Source: Pseudonocardia sp. C8
GTDB lineage: Bacteria; Actinomycetota; Actinomycetes; Mycobacteriales; Pseudonocardiaceae
Direction of reading: 5' to 3'
DNA length: 64,000 nt
NCBI RefSeq assembly: GCF_014267175.1
Contig: NZ_JACMTR010000002.1
Span: forward strand, 4,179,501-4,243,500
A program made the position numbers and the translations under genes. Numbering within the stretch: the stretch's first letter is position 1; the number at the start of each line of letters is the position of its first letter. The notes under the pieces are model-generated. The model was not told the origin of the DNA, did no database searches, and saw only the letters and a program-made list of their open reading frames with translations. Below, piece after piece: positions 55,543-62,973 of the stretch.

Positions 55543-56252
55543 GCACGCCGAACGACGGCAGCACCAGGACGATCGACCTGGCCGGGGTCGGCGTCCGGGA
55601 ACTCAACTCCGAGCTGCACGAGCCCGGTGCCACCCGCTACGTGGTGGACAACCCGCGGGGCGCGCACTCCATCGCGGTGGGCGTGAACGACGAGATCGAG
55701 GTGCACGTCCGGGGCGACGCCGGTTACTTCTGCGCCGGGATGAACCAGGGCGGCACGGTCCTGGTCGACGGTTCGGTCGGTCCCGGCGTCGCCGAGAACA
55801 TGATGTCCGGGACCGTCCGGGTGTGCGGCGACGCCTCCCAGTCGGCCGGCGCGACCGCGCACGGCGGACTGCTGACCATCGAGGGCAACGCGTCGATGCG
55901 GTGCGGGATCTCGATGAAGGGCGTGGACATCGTCGTCGGCGGCAGCATCGGTCCGATGAGCGCGTTCATGGCGCAGGCCGGCCGGCTCGTGGTCTGCGGT
56001 GACGCCGGGGACGGGTTGGGCGACTCGATCTACGAAGCCCGCATCTACGTCGCAGGGAAGGTCGGCACCCTCGGTGCGGACTGCGTGGAGAAACCGATGC
56101 GCTCCGAGCACCGGGCCGAGCTCATCGATCTCCTCACCGCGGCCGGGATGGGCGAGAAGGCCTCGGACCCGGTGGTGCTGGACGGGTTCCGGCGCTTCGG
56201 TTCGGCCCGGTCCCTGTACCACTTCACCAGCGAGCAGTCGGGGAGCTACTGA
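55530..56252 (+). CDS. mgsB: GltB C-terminal beta-helix-like subunit, MgsB/GlxC type
   Basis: Protein of 240 aa formed by the gxGxG-repeat beta-helix domain found at the C-terminus of glutamate synthase. Repeats such as GAHSIAVGV, GDAGYFCAGMNQGG, GTVRVCGDASQ, GLLTIEGNAS and DIVVGGSIG show the periodic Gly pattern. It starts inside the end of mgsA and overlaps mgsC by one base. Its role is structural, joining the amidotransferase and FMN subunits into one complex. Confidence 0.85.
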   Translation: MAALSTPNDGSTRTIDLAGVGVRELNSELHEPGATRYVVDNPRGAHSIAVGVNDEIEVHVRGDAGYFCAGMNQGGTVLVDGSVGPGVAENMMSGTVRVCGDASQSAGATAHGGLLTIEGNASMRCGISMKGVDIVVGGSIGPMSAFMAQAGRLVVCGDAGDGLGDSIYEARIYVAGKVGTLGADCVEKPMRSEHRAELIDLLTAAGMGEKASDPVVLDGFRRFGSARSLYHFTSEQSGSY

Positions 56253-57571
56253 TGACCGATCCCGCACAGCGAGGACTGCGCGAGTCGGCGACGTTCGACC
56301 GCGCCACGATCGCCGCGATCCAGCACGCCGCGCAGACCGGCGTGTACGACATCCGCGGCTGGGGCGCCAAGCGCGCCGTGCCGCACTTCGACGACCTGCT
56401 GTTCCTGGGGGCGTCGATGTCCCGGTACCCGCTCGAGGGCTACCGGGAGCGCTGCGACACCGACGTCGTGCTCGGTGACCGGCACGCGCGCACCCCGCTG
56501 CACCTGGACACGCCCGTGACCATCGCCGGGATGAGCTTCGGGGCGCTCTCCGCGCAGGCCAAGGAGGCGCTGGGACGCGGGGCGAGCGAGGTCGGCACGT
56601 CGACCACGACCGGTGACGGCGGGATGACCGACGAGGAGCGCGGCCACTCCAAGACGCTGGTCTACCAGCTGCTGCCCAGCCGGTACGGGATGAACCCGGA
56701 CCACCTGCGGGCCGCCGACGCGATCGAGGTCGTGCTCGGTCAGGGCGCCAAGCCCGGCGGCGGCGGGATGCTGCTCGGGCAGAAGATCTCCGAGCGGGTC
56801 GCGGAGATGCGGACCCTCCCGGCCGGGATCGACCAGCGCAGCGCGTGCCGGCACCCGGACTGGACCGGTCCGGACGACCTGGCCATCAAGATCCACGAAC
56901 TGCGGGAGATCACCGACTGGGAGAAGCCGGTCTACGTCAAGGTCGGCGCCACGCGGACCTACTACGACGTCAAGCTCGCGGTCGCGGCCGGGGCCGACGT
57001 CGTCGTCGTCGACGGGATGCAGGGCGGGACGGCCGCCACCCAGGAGGTGTTCATCGAGCACGTGGGCATCCCGATCCTGGCCGCGCTCCCGCAGGCCGTG
57101 CAGGCGCTGCAGGAGCTGGGGCTGCATCGCAAGGTGCAGCTCATCGTGTCCGGTGGGATCCGTACGGGTGCCGACGTGGCCAAGGCGATGGCGCTGGGCG
57201 CGGACGCGGTCGCGATCGGGACCGGCGCCCTGATCGCGCTCGGGGACAACGACCCGCGGCTGGCCGCCGAGTACGAGGCGATCGGGTCGGCCGCGGGCTA
57301 CTACGACGACTTCCAGGACGGTCGCGACCCGGCCGGCATCTCCACCCAGGATCCGGAGCTCGCGGCCCGGCTCGACCCGGTCGAGGGCGGCCGGCGGATC
57401 GCGAACTACCTGCGCGTGCTGACCCTCGAGGCGCAGACGCTGGCCCGGGCCTGCGGCAAGGCCCACCTCCAGCACCTCGAGCCGGAGGATCTCGTGGCGC
57501 TCACGCTGGAGTCCGCGGCGATGGCGCGGGTTCCGCTGGCCGGGACGACCTGGGTTCCCGGTTCCGGCTGA
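56252..57571 (+). CDS. mgsC: FMN-binding glutamate synthase domain subunit, MgsC/GlxD type
   Basis: Protein of 439 aa equal to the FMN-barrel part of glutamate synthase. Marks are DDLLFLGASMSRYPLEGY, MSFGALSAQAKEALGRGA, GDGGMTDEER, GQGAKPGGGGMLLG and DGMQGGTAATQEVF, followed by SGGIRTGADVAKAMALGADAVAIGTGAL for FMN phosphate. It carries out the reductive transfer to 2-oxoglutarate that yields N-methylglutamate (or glutamate). With mgsA and mgsB it completes a three-subunit synthase. Plain ammonia-glutamate synthesis is the main alternative, but the split into three genes and the GmaS-like gene nearby favour the methylamine route. Confidence 0.85.
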   Translation: MTDPAQRGLRESATFDRATIAAIQHAAQTGVYDIRGWGAKRAVPHFDDLLFLGASMSRYPLEGYRERCDTDVVLGDRHARTPLHLDTPVTIAGMSFGALSAQAKEALGRGASEVGTSTTTGDGGMTDEERGHSKTLVYQLLPSRYGMNPDHLRAADAIEVVLGQGAKPGGGGMLLGQKISERVAEMRTLPAGIDQRSACRHPDWTGPDDLAIKIHELREITDWEKPVYVKVGATRTYYDVKLAVAAGADVVVVDGMQGGTAATQEVFIEHVGIPILAALPQAVQALQELGLHRKVQLIVSGGIRTGADVAKAMALGADAVAIGTGALIALGDNDPRLAAEYEAIGSAAGYYDDFQDGRDPAGISTQDPELAARLDPVEGGRRIANYLRVLTLEAQTLARACGKAHLQHLEPEDLVALTLESAAMARVPLAGTTWVPGSG

Positions 57572-57584
57572 CCGGCACACCCGA

Positions 57585-57614
57585 GTGCGGCCGTGGCCCC
57601 GGCCACGGCCGCAC
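57585..57614 (+). terminator. strong hairpin after mgsC
   Basis: Perfect 14-base arms (GTGCGGCCGTGGCC and its complement) with a 2-base loop lie 13 bases after the mgsC stop. It ends the mgsABC transcript and separates the XRE-cupin gene. Confidence 0.8.
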
Positions 57615-57652
57615 ACCGGCGCGCCCGATCCGGGCGGGACTAGGCTGCTCAT

Positions 57653-58348
57653 GTGGGGCCAGACATGACTCGTGATCAGCCCGAGCGCGGCGAGGACGCC
57701 CCCAGGGAGGGGCCGGCCGCGCGCGAGGTGGCCGTACCGGCGCCGCGCGAGGGCTGGCTGGAACGTGCGATCGCCACCCGGGTGCGGGAGCTCCGCCGCC
57801 GCGAGGGCCTGACGGTCGCCGAGATGGCCGCCCGGGTCGGCGTCTCGAAGGCGACGCTGTCCAAGATCGAGAATGCGCACATCTCGTGCAGCCTGACCGT
57901 GCTGGCGCGGCTGGCCGCCGCGCTCGACGTCCCGGTCACCTCGTTCTTCCGGGGCGCGGACACCCCGCGCGAGGCCGTCCACACCCCGGCCGGGGCGGGT
58001 GCGCGCATCGTGGCGCGCGGGACGCGCGTCGGGCACGACTACAACATCCTCGGCGGGCTGCGCGGCCCGCACCAGCGGATGGAGGCGCACCTCGTCACGC
58101 TCTCCGAGCGCAGCGAGGTGTTCCCGCTGTTCCAGCACCCCGGCACCGAGCTCATCTACATGCTCGAGGGGTCGATGGTGTACGGCCACGGGGACGCCAG
58201 CTACACGCTGCACCCCGGCGACGCCCTCCAGCTCGACGGGGAGGGCGTGCACGGCCCGCAGGAGCTGCTGTCGCTGCCGATCCGGTTCCTGTCGGTGGTC
58301 GCCCACGAGAACGCGCGGGACAGCGGCCACGACAACGGGCACGCCTGA
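57653..58348 (+). CDS. XRE-cupin transcriptional regulator
   Basis: Protein of 231 aa from the GTG at 57653; an ATG at 57665 is the alternative. A TAGGCT box at 57641-57646 lies 7 bases before the GTG, as expected for a leaderless message. The HTH_3 domain (RVRELRRREGLTVAEMAARVGVSKATLSKIEN) is at about 42-95. A C-terminal cupin barrel is seen in PLFQHPGTELIYMLEGSMVYGHG and LHPGDALQLDGEGVHGPQE. Such proteins sense small amino or C1 compounds. It follows the mgs operon after a terminator and is the likely local regulator. Confidence 0.85.
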   Translation: MGPDMTRDQPERGEDAPREGPAAREVAVPAPREGWLERAIATRVRELRRREGLTVAEMAARVGVSKATLSKIENAHISCSLTVLARLAAALDVPVTSFFRGADTPREAVHTPAGAGARIVARGTRVGHDYNILGGLRGPHQRMEAHLVTLSERSEVFPLFQHPGTELIYMLEGSMVYGHGDASYTLHPGDALQLDGEGVHGPQELLSLPIRFLSVVAHENARDSGHDNGHA

Positions 58349-58354
58349 CCGGGG

Positions 58355-58636
58355 TCACGTCACCTCTCGGGACGCCTCACCGGCCGGGACCGCCGTCCGG
58401 GCGCGGCGGGCGGCCCAGGTGTACGCGTCGAGCACGCTGATCGCGTAGATGAACAACCCGCCGGCGTACCGGCCGACCAGCGAGTGGTCCGGGGTGGTCA
58501 GCTGGTAGGTGATGGTGCCCAGCAACACCATGTAGAACACGAACACCAGGCCGCGTACCGGGAGCCGGGTCAGGACGTGCCCGACCCCCGGCAGGACGAT
58601 CGCGGCCACCAGCACGACGAACGGATGGCGGAGCAT
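58355..58636 (-). CDS. small membrane protein of the permease operon
   Basis: Protein of 93 aa with about three membrane segments: residues 6-22 (FVVLVAAIVLPGVGHVL), 28-46 (RGLVFVFYMVLLGTITYQL) and 56-75 (RYAGGLFIYAISVLDAYTW). The C-terminal tail is basic then acidic. It is the last gene of a six-gene minus-strand operon and starts at a TGATG overlap with the gene before it. I do not recognise a family; the GVGH segment recalls TM2-type small membrane proteins. It converges with the XRE-cupin gene, 6 bases apart. Confidence 0.7.
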   Translation of the reverse strand: MLRHPFVVLVAAIVLPGVGHVLTRLPVRGLVFVFYMVLLGTITYQLTTPDHSLVGRYAGGLFIYAISVLDAYTWAARRARTAVPAGEASREVT

Positions 58637-59307
58637 CAGCAACGCTCCACCGTGGACGCCGCGTGGTCGCCCACTCCGGACAGGGCCGCCAGCGTGCCGG
58701 CGAGCTCGGAGCGGGCGACCCGGACCCGGTGGAAGACGGCCCGCCGCCCGACCCGGTACGCGTTCTGGTCGCACTCGGCGAGCAGCCGGACCGCCCGCAC
58801 CCCCGCCGTACCCAGCGCGACCTCCTTGGTCGGCGCCTCCCGCAGGAATCCCAGCCCGGGGTCGAGCACGGACAGCGGCGGTGCGCGGTCCGGGTCCGGG
58901 GTCGCGACGCGCGCCGGCCGCGGGAACCCCTCCGGGGTGTCGAGCTCGTGCGCGAACCGGCCGTTCGGCGAGAAGAACTCCGAGCCGGACGGGCGGAGCA
59001 GCACGCTCAGCGACGCGCCGACCGGCAGCGGGCGATGCAACGTGACCTCCAACCACAACGCCGGCAGCTTGCGGACGGCCAGCGAGTCGACCACCGCGCG
59101 GATCGTGACCGGGTACCCGCCCGCCAGACCGGTGAGCGTGGGGTAGCCGACGCCGTCCCGGTGCAGGCGCGGCGCCTCCAGCAGGTCCCGGACGTCGTCG
59201 AACAGCCCGGACCGGTCGCGCGCCGCCGACCGCCGGGCGACCAGGTGCAGGTGGACGGCCACCGCGGCCAGCGCCGCGGTGGCCACGAGGATGAGGGTCC
59301 CGGTCAT
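58636..59307 (-). CDS. membrane-anchored protein of unknown function
   Basis: Protein of 223 aa. An N-terminal membrane helix (TLILVATAALAAVAVHLHLVA) anchors a soluble domain with a strand-rich centre (YPTLTGLAGGYPVTIRAVVDSLAVRKLPALWLEVTLHR) and a C-terminal helical part. It starts one base after the permease stop. No catalytic motif was found. Coupled expression with the permease suggests a transport-linked or membrane-quality role; that is inference. Confidence 0.7.
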   Translation of the reverse strand: MTGTLILVATAALAAVAVHLHLVARRSAARDRSGLFDDVRDLLEAPRLHRDGVGYPTLTGLAGGYPVTIRAVVDSLAVRKLPALWLEVTLHRPLPVGASLSVLLRPSGSEFFSPNGRFAHELDTPEGFPRPARVATPDPDRAPPLSVLDPGLGFLREAPTKEVALGTAGVRAVRLLAECDQNAYRVGRRAVFHRVRVARSELAGTLAALSGVGDHAASTVERC

Positions 59308-59308
59308 C

Positions 59309-60742
59309 TCAGTACCCCTGCGGCCGGGGGAGGTCGGCGGTGAACTGGGCACCGCGCCGGACGAACTTGTACCGGCGGGCGACGAACCAGATCGAGGCGA
59401 ACAGGTAGAACGCCAGCATCGACAGCAGGGCGACGCCGTAGCCGAGGAAGGTCGCGAAGAACACGATGCCGGACAGGCAGAGCAGCGCGATCGCCGGGAC
59501 CGGGTGCAGCGGCAGCGTGTAGGCCCGCTTGATCGACCCGATCGGCCACAGCCGCCGGAACCGGATGAAGTTCGGGCCCATGAAGCTGTACATCAACAGC
59601 CCGGACAGGATCGAGAACGTGATCACGGTCGAGAGCAGCGTCGGCTGGTCCAGCAGGACCGGCAGGACCGCGAACGCGATCGCGACCGGCACCAGGAACA
59701 CGATCGCCCGGAACGGCGTGTGGTAGCGGGGATGGATCGCCCCGAACCACTCCGGCAGGTAGCGGTCGCGGCCCATCGAGAACCAGGCCCGGGAGGCGTC
59801 GTTGATGCATCCGTTCGCCGACGCCAGCGTCGCGCACAGCGTCCCGAGGAGCAGCAGCACGACCAGCACGTCACTGCCGCTGAGCCGGGCGGCGTCGAAC
59901 AGCGGGGTGATCGCCGTCCCGAGGTAGTGCCACGGGAGCGTCCCGGCGCAGACGTACCAGGTCAGGGACGCCGCGATGATCAGGGTCATGATCCCGGCCA
60001 TGCTCCCCAGCGGCACCGACCGCGGCGCGGACCTGCACTCCTCGGCGGCCTGCGCGGTGCCCTCGATCCCGAGGTAGAACCACATCCCGAACTGGAAGGC
60101 GGCGATCACGCCGAGCCAGCCGTACGGCAGGCCGTTGCTGATCTCGCCGGTGAGACCGGACAGGTTCAGCTCCCCCGACGGGTCCCACCCGCGCACCCCG
60201 AGGAACAGCAGCACCAGGGTGAGGAACGCGAACCCGGTGATCACGAAGTTGAGGGTGAGCGTGCCGAACACGCCCCGGTAGTTCAGGAACGCCAGTGCGA
60301 GGATCGCGAGCACCGCGAACGGATAGGGCGACAGCTCCTCGGTGCTGCCCATCAGGCCGGACAGGGTGGTGAGCAGGTAGCTCAGGACGTTGGCGTTCGC
60401 CGCCTCGAGCATGGTGTAGCACAGGGTGAGGTAGAGGCCCACGTTGAACGCCATGAGCGGGCCCACCGTGTGCTTCGCCTGGGCGTACTGGCCGCCCGCG
60501 GCCGGGATCGCCGACGTGATCTCCGAGTTGATCATGACGATGCAGGTGTAGAGCAGGCCGACCACCCACCCGGCGATGAGCGCGCCGTACATCCCGCCCT
60601 TCTCGACCGCGAAGTTCCAGCCCATGAACTCCCCGACCAGGACGATCCCCACGCCGAGCGCCCAGATGTGCAGTGGGGAGAGCACCTTGCTCAGTGCCGG
60701 ACGGTGCTCCGGCGGGGCGGCGGTTCCTTCCGCGCTGCTCAT
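59309..60742 (-). CDS. APC-family amino acid/amine permease
   Basis: Protein of 477 aa with about twelve membrane helices. The first helix has GVGIVLVGEFMGWNFAVEKGG, then INSEITSAIPAAGGQYAQAKHTVGPLMAF, which matches ethanolamine and amino-acid permeases of the APC superfamily (EAT type). The ATG at 60742 overlaps the end of the small gene upstream. Placed between mgs genes and gmaS, it may bring in a methylated amine or amino acid; ethanolamine or glutamate-like substrates are alternatives. The three small membrane genes before it are an unusual feature. Confidence 0.85.
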   Translation of the reverse strand: MSSAEGTAAPPEHRPALSKVLSPLHIWALGVGIVLVGEFMGWNFAVEKGGMYGALIAGWVVGLLYTCIVMINSEITSAIPAAGGQYAQAKHTVGPLMAFNVGLYLTLCYTMLEAANANVLSYLLTTLSGLMGSTEELSPYPFAVLAILALAFLNYRGVFGTLTLNFVITGFAFLTLVLLFLGVRGWDPSGELNLSGLTGEISNGLPYGWLGVIAAFQFGMWFYLGIEGTAQAAEECRSAPRSVPLGSMAGIMTLIIAASLTWYVCAGTLPWHYLGTAITPLFDAARLSGSDVLVVLLLLGTLCATLASANGCINDASRAWFSMGRDRYLPEWFGAIHPRYHTPFRAIVFLVPVAIAFAVLPVLLDQPTLLSTVITFSILSGLLMYSFMGPNFIRFRRLWPIGSIKRAYTLPLHPVPAIALLCLSGIVFFATFLGYGVALLSMLAFYLFASIWFVARRYKFVRRGAQFTADLPRPQGY

Positions 60743-60945
60743 CGGCCGGTCCCGTCGCCGCCGGGCGGCGTCGCCGCGGCCACCGCCCCGGTGTCGGCCG
60801 GCCCGCCCTCGAGCGGGTCCGGTGCGTTGACCAGTGTCGCCTCGTCGTACCGGCGGCCCACCCGGACGACGTCCAGCACGATCCATGCGGCGATGACCGC
60901 GCTGAGCAGCCACGCAATGGTCTCGATGATCGCGACCACACTCAT
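60739..60945 (-). CDS. small single-helix membrane protein
   Basis: Protein of 68 aa with one membrane helix at residues 3-27 (VVAIIETIAWLLSAVIAAWIVLD) and a Gly/Ala/Pro-rich tail. Its end overlaps the permease start, and its start overlaps the preceding gene, so it is probably made with them. It could be an accessory of the permease. No family recognised. Confidence 0.65.
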   Translation of the reverse strand: MSVVAIIETIAWLLSAVIAAWIVLDVVRVGRRYDEATLVNAPDPLEGGPADTGAVAAATPPGGDGTGR

Positions 60946-61376
60946 GACGTCCCCTCCCCGGGTCCGAACTTCTCCTCGATCACCTCGCGGTACTCCCGGA
61001 ACGAGACCCGGTAGACGAAACCCAGGTACACGGCCAGCAACACCGCGGTTCCGATCAGCGCCAGGACATCGATCTCGTACTTGTCGGCGGCGGGCTGGTT
61101 CGCCGCCACACCCGCCGCGATCGTCTCCCGGTCCGCGACGCCCGCATCGATCATCTTCTGGTACTGCTCCCGCTCCCCCGGCGTCAGCGCCAGCTCGGCG
61201 AGCTGCTGCGCGGATCCGGTGGCGGCGCCGGAATCCGGTTCCTCGGTGCTCAGATAGGTGGTCGCGAACAACGTCGCGAAGATCAGGACGAGGACGACGG
61301 CGGCGTCGAGGAGCTGGCCGCGCACCGACTGCTGGGGCGGCTCGTACGGCGCCGGCCGGACCGGCCGGCCGGTCAC
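60942..61376 (-). CDS. small two-helix membrane protein
   Basis: Protein of 144 aa. The GTG at 61376 overlaps the upstream stop (GTGA). Membrane helices are at about 17-37 (LLDAAVVLVLIFATLFATTYL) and 104-124 (IDVLALIGTAVLLAVYLGFVY). Between them is an outside loop of about 65 residues with Gln/Glu-rich helix (LTPGEREQYQKMIDAGVADRE). The layout suggests a small subunit that contacts a larger transporter. Function unknown. Confidence 0.7.
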   Translation of the reverse strand: MTGRPVRPAPYEPPQQSVRGQLLDAAVVLVLIFATLFATTYLSTEEPDSGAATGSAQQLAELALTPGEREQYQKMIDAGVADRETIAAGVAANQPAADKYEIDVLALIGTAVLLAVYLGFVYRVSFREYREVIEEKFGPGEGTS

Positions 61377-61678
61377 GCGGCGCTCCGACGCCGGGCTGCC
61401 TCGGCCCGCTGCAGGGCGAGGTTCTCGATGTCCGGCTGGTACACCTGGTACTTGGCCAGCCGGTAGCGGCGGATCAACGCGAACATCGACGCCGTGTTGA
61501 GTCCGCCGAGGGCGGCCATGGCGAGGACCAGGGCCACCGCGATCCCGGCACTGGGTGCCGCAGCCACCGCGGTGACGCAGACGAACACGAGGACCGCCCA
61601 CATGACCACGGCGAACGCCACGGCCAACAGGCGGTCCCGCCGCACCAGGGTGTCGATACGTGATTCGAGATTCTTCAC
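61373..61678 (-). CDS. small two-helix membrane protein, first gene of the permease operon
   Basis: Protein of 101 aa. I chose the GTG at 61678, which follows CGGAGG. Helices are at about 18-40 (LLAVAFAVVMWAVLVFVCVTAV) and 45-65 (GIAVALVLAMAALGGLNTAS). The ends are charged, with a basic C-terminal helix (RYRLAKYQVYQPDIENLALQRAEAARRR). It opens the six-gene operon 61678-58355. No family recognised. Confidence 0.7.
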   Translation of the reverse strand: MKNLESRIDTLVRRDRLLAVAFAVVMWAVLVFVCVTAVAAAPSAGIAVALVLAMAALGGLNTASMFALIRRYRLAKYQVYQPDIENLALQRAEAARRRSAA

Positions 61679-61823
61679 CGATGCCTCCGTTTCGCTCGTC
61701 GCCGGCGACCGGCTGACCGAGCCATGACGGAGCACCTGCGCTCGTCGGCACGGGCGTCGGACGCCGCGAGATCGCACCGGTGCCGGACGGGCACAGGGCG
61801 GGTCGATCACGGGCGATCGCGCT

Positions 61824-61849
61824 TTGGTTCTCGGTCCAGACCAAGAACC
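61824..61849. promoter_or_regulatory. nested inverted repeats before the permease operon
   Basis: GGTC-CA-GACC lies at 61833-61842 inside the larger repeats TTGGT/ACCAA (61824-61844) and GGTTCT/AGAACC (61826-61849). The core resembles the TGGT-N-ACCA style used by FadR-type GntR regulators, and such a gene lies next door (61906-62631). It is a candidate operator for the permease operon. Confidence 0.5.
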
Positions 61850-61905
61850 TTCGGAAGCATATGCGGCACCGGGGACGGTGTGTCAACCGTCACGCCAGGA
61901 TTCGA

Positions 61906-62631
61906 TCAGGTCGCGGTCCGGGCCTGCTCCGGCTCGTCCTCGCCGCCGAACACGATGAATCGCAGCTGCTCACGGGTGTGCTCGAGGTGCTCGCGCATGG
62001 CCTCGGCCGCCCGGTCGGCGGCGTGCACCCGGACCGCGTCGTAGATCCGTTCGTGGTCCTGCAGGGTCTCCTGGACCGGTTCGTCGAAGGGCAGCAGGTC
62101 GTGCGGACTGAACAGCTCGCCGCGCGAGGTCTGGATGGCGTCAGCGAGTCGCTCGCTGCGCGCCGCCCGGGCGAGGGCGAGATGGAACCGCGAGTCGGCC
62201 TGGCGGAACGCGGTCCGGTCGTTCACACCGTGCAGCGCGTCGATGGCCACCCGCAGCGCCGCCAGGTCGGACGCGGACCGGCGGCGGGCCGCGAGCACGG
62301 CGGTCTCGGTCTCCAGCGCGATACGGAAGTCCAGGATGTCGTCGATCTCGCCGACCTGGGCCCGCATCCGCGCCCGCCAGGCCTCGGCGGGGCGGCGGAG
62401 CTCGGTGACGTAGGTTCCGCCGGATGCGCCCCGGCGCACCTCGACGTAGCCGTCGGCACGGAGCTGCTTGATCGCCTCACGGAGGCTGATCCGGGCCACC
62501 CCGAGCTGCTCGGCCAGTTCCCGTTCCGCCGGCAGCCGCTCCCCGGGCGCCACCTCGCCGCGGTGGATGAGCTTGCGCAGGTGGTCGGCGACCGCCTGGG
62601 CGAGAGTCGTCGACGTCACCACTCGTTGCAT
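61906..62631 (-). CDS. GntR-family regulator, FadR (FCD) type
   Basis: Protein of 241 aa. The winged helix-turn-helix is at about residues 8-75 (ERLPAERELAEQLGVARISLREAIKQLRADGYVEVRRG), followed by an all-helical FCD effector domain. FCD residues that bind metal or acids appear as DxxFH (ADSRFHLALARAA) and two later His (DHERIYDAV, MREHLEHTR). It lies between the permease operon and gmaS and can control both, since inverted repeats of FadR style lie on each side. The inducer is probably an organic or amino acid. Confidence 0.87.
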   Translation of the reverse strand: MQRVVTSTTLAQAVADHLRKLIHRGEVAPGERLPAERELAEQLGVARISLREAIKQLRADGYVEVRRGASGGTYVTELRRPAEAWRARMRAQVGEIDDILDFRIALETETAVLAARRRSASDLAALRVAIDALHGVNDRTAFRQADSRFHLALARAARSERLADAIQTSRGELFSPHDLLPFDEPVQETLQDHERIYDAVRVHAADRAAEAMREHLEHTREQLRFIVFGGEDEPEQARTAT

Positions 62632-62973
62632 GCCGCGGAGGGTACCCGGAACGGCCAGGGCCAGGCCCTCGCTCGGACGCCGGACGGCGCCGGCGCAGCG
62701 CGCAAGCCCGCGGTGACCGGCCAGGTGTGACGGGGTTGACATCCGGGCCCGTGGCGTGTTGCCTCTCAATGGTCCTAAGACAACACCTTGCAATCGACCG
62801 ACCGACCGACCGCTCCGCGTGGAGCGCCGGCCGATGCGGATGCGGAACGTCGGACGGGAGCCACCGGCGCCCGACGGCGACCGCTCGCCCCGGGCCGGCG
62901 GGGTCGCGCGGACCGGGCCTCGACCGCCCGTGACGACGGGGCCGCGGAACCGAAGCGAGACAATGGAGTTGGC
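62632..62973 (+). promoter_or_regulatory. 342-base region before gmaS: promoter and candidate operator
   Basis: No gene is supported here. A TTGACA box at 62736-62741 is a possible -35 element, without a clear -10. TGG-TC-CTAA-GA-CAA at 62770-62783 has the GTC/GAC symmetry of a FadR-type site. A tetranucleotide run (CGAC)4CG lies at 62795-62812. The ribosome site GGAG is at 62965-62968. The distance from the operator to the start codon, about 190 bases, implies a long leader if this promoter is used. Confidence 0.35.

Noticed and set aside
62795..62812. Phase-variable tetranucleotide repeat (CGAC)4 in the gmaS leader
   Set aside because: Four copies are too few to expect slippage, and in DNA this GC-rich such runs arise by chance.
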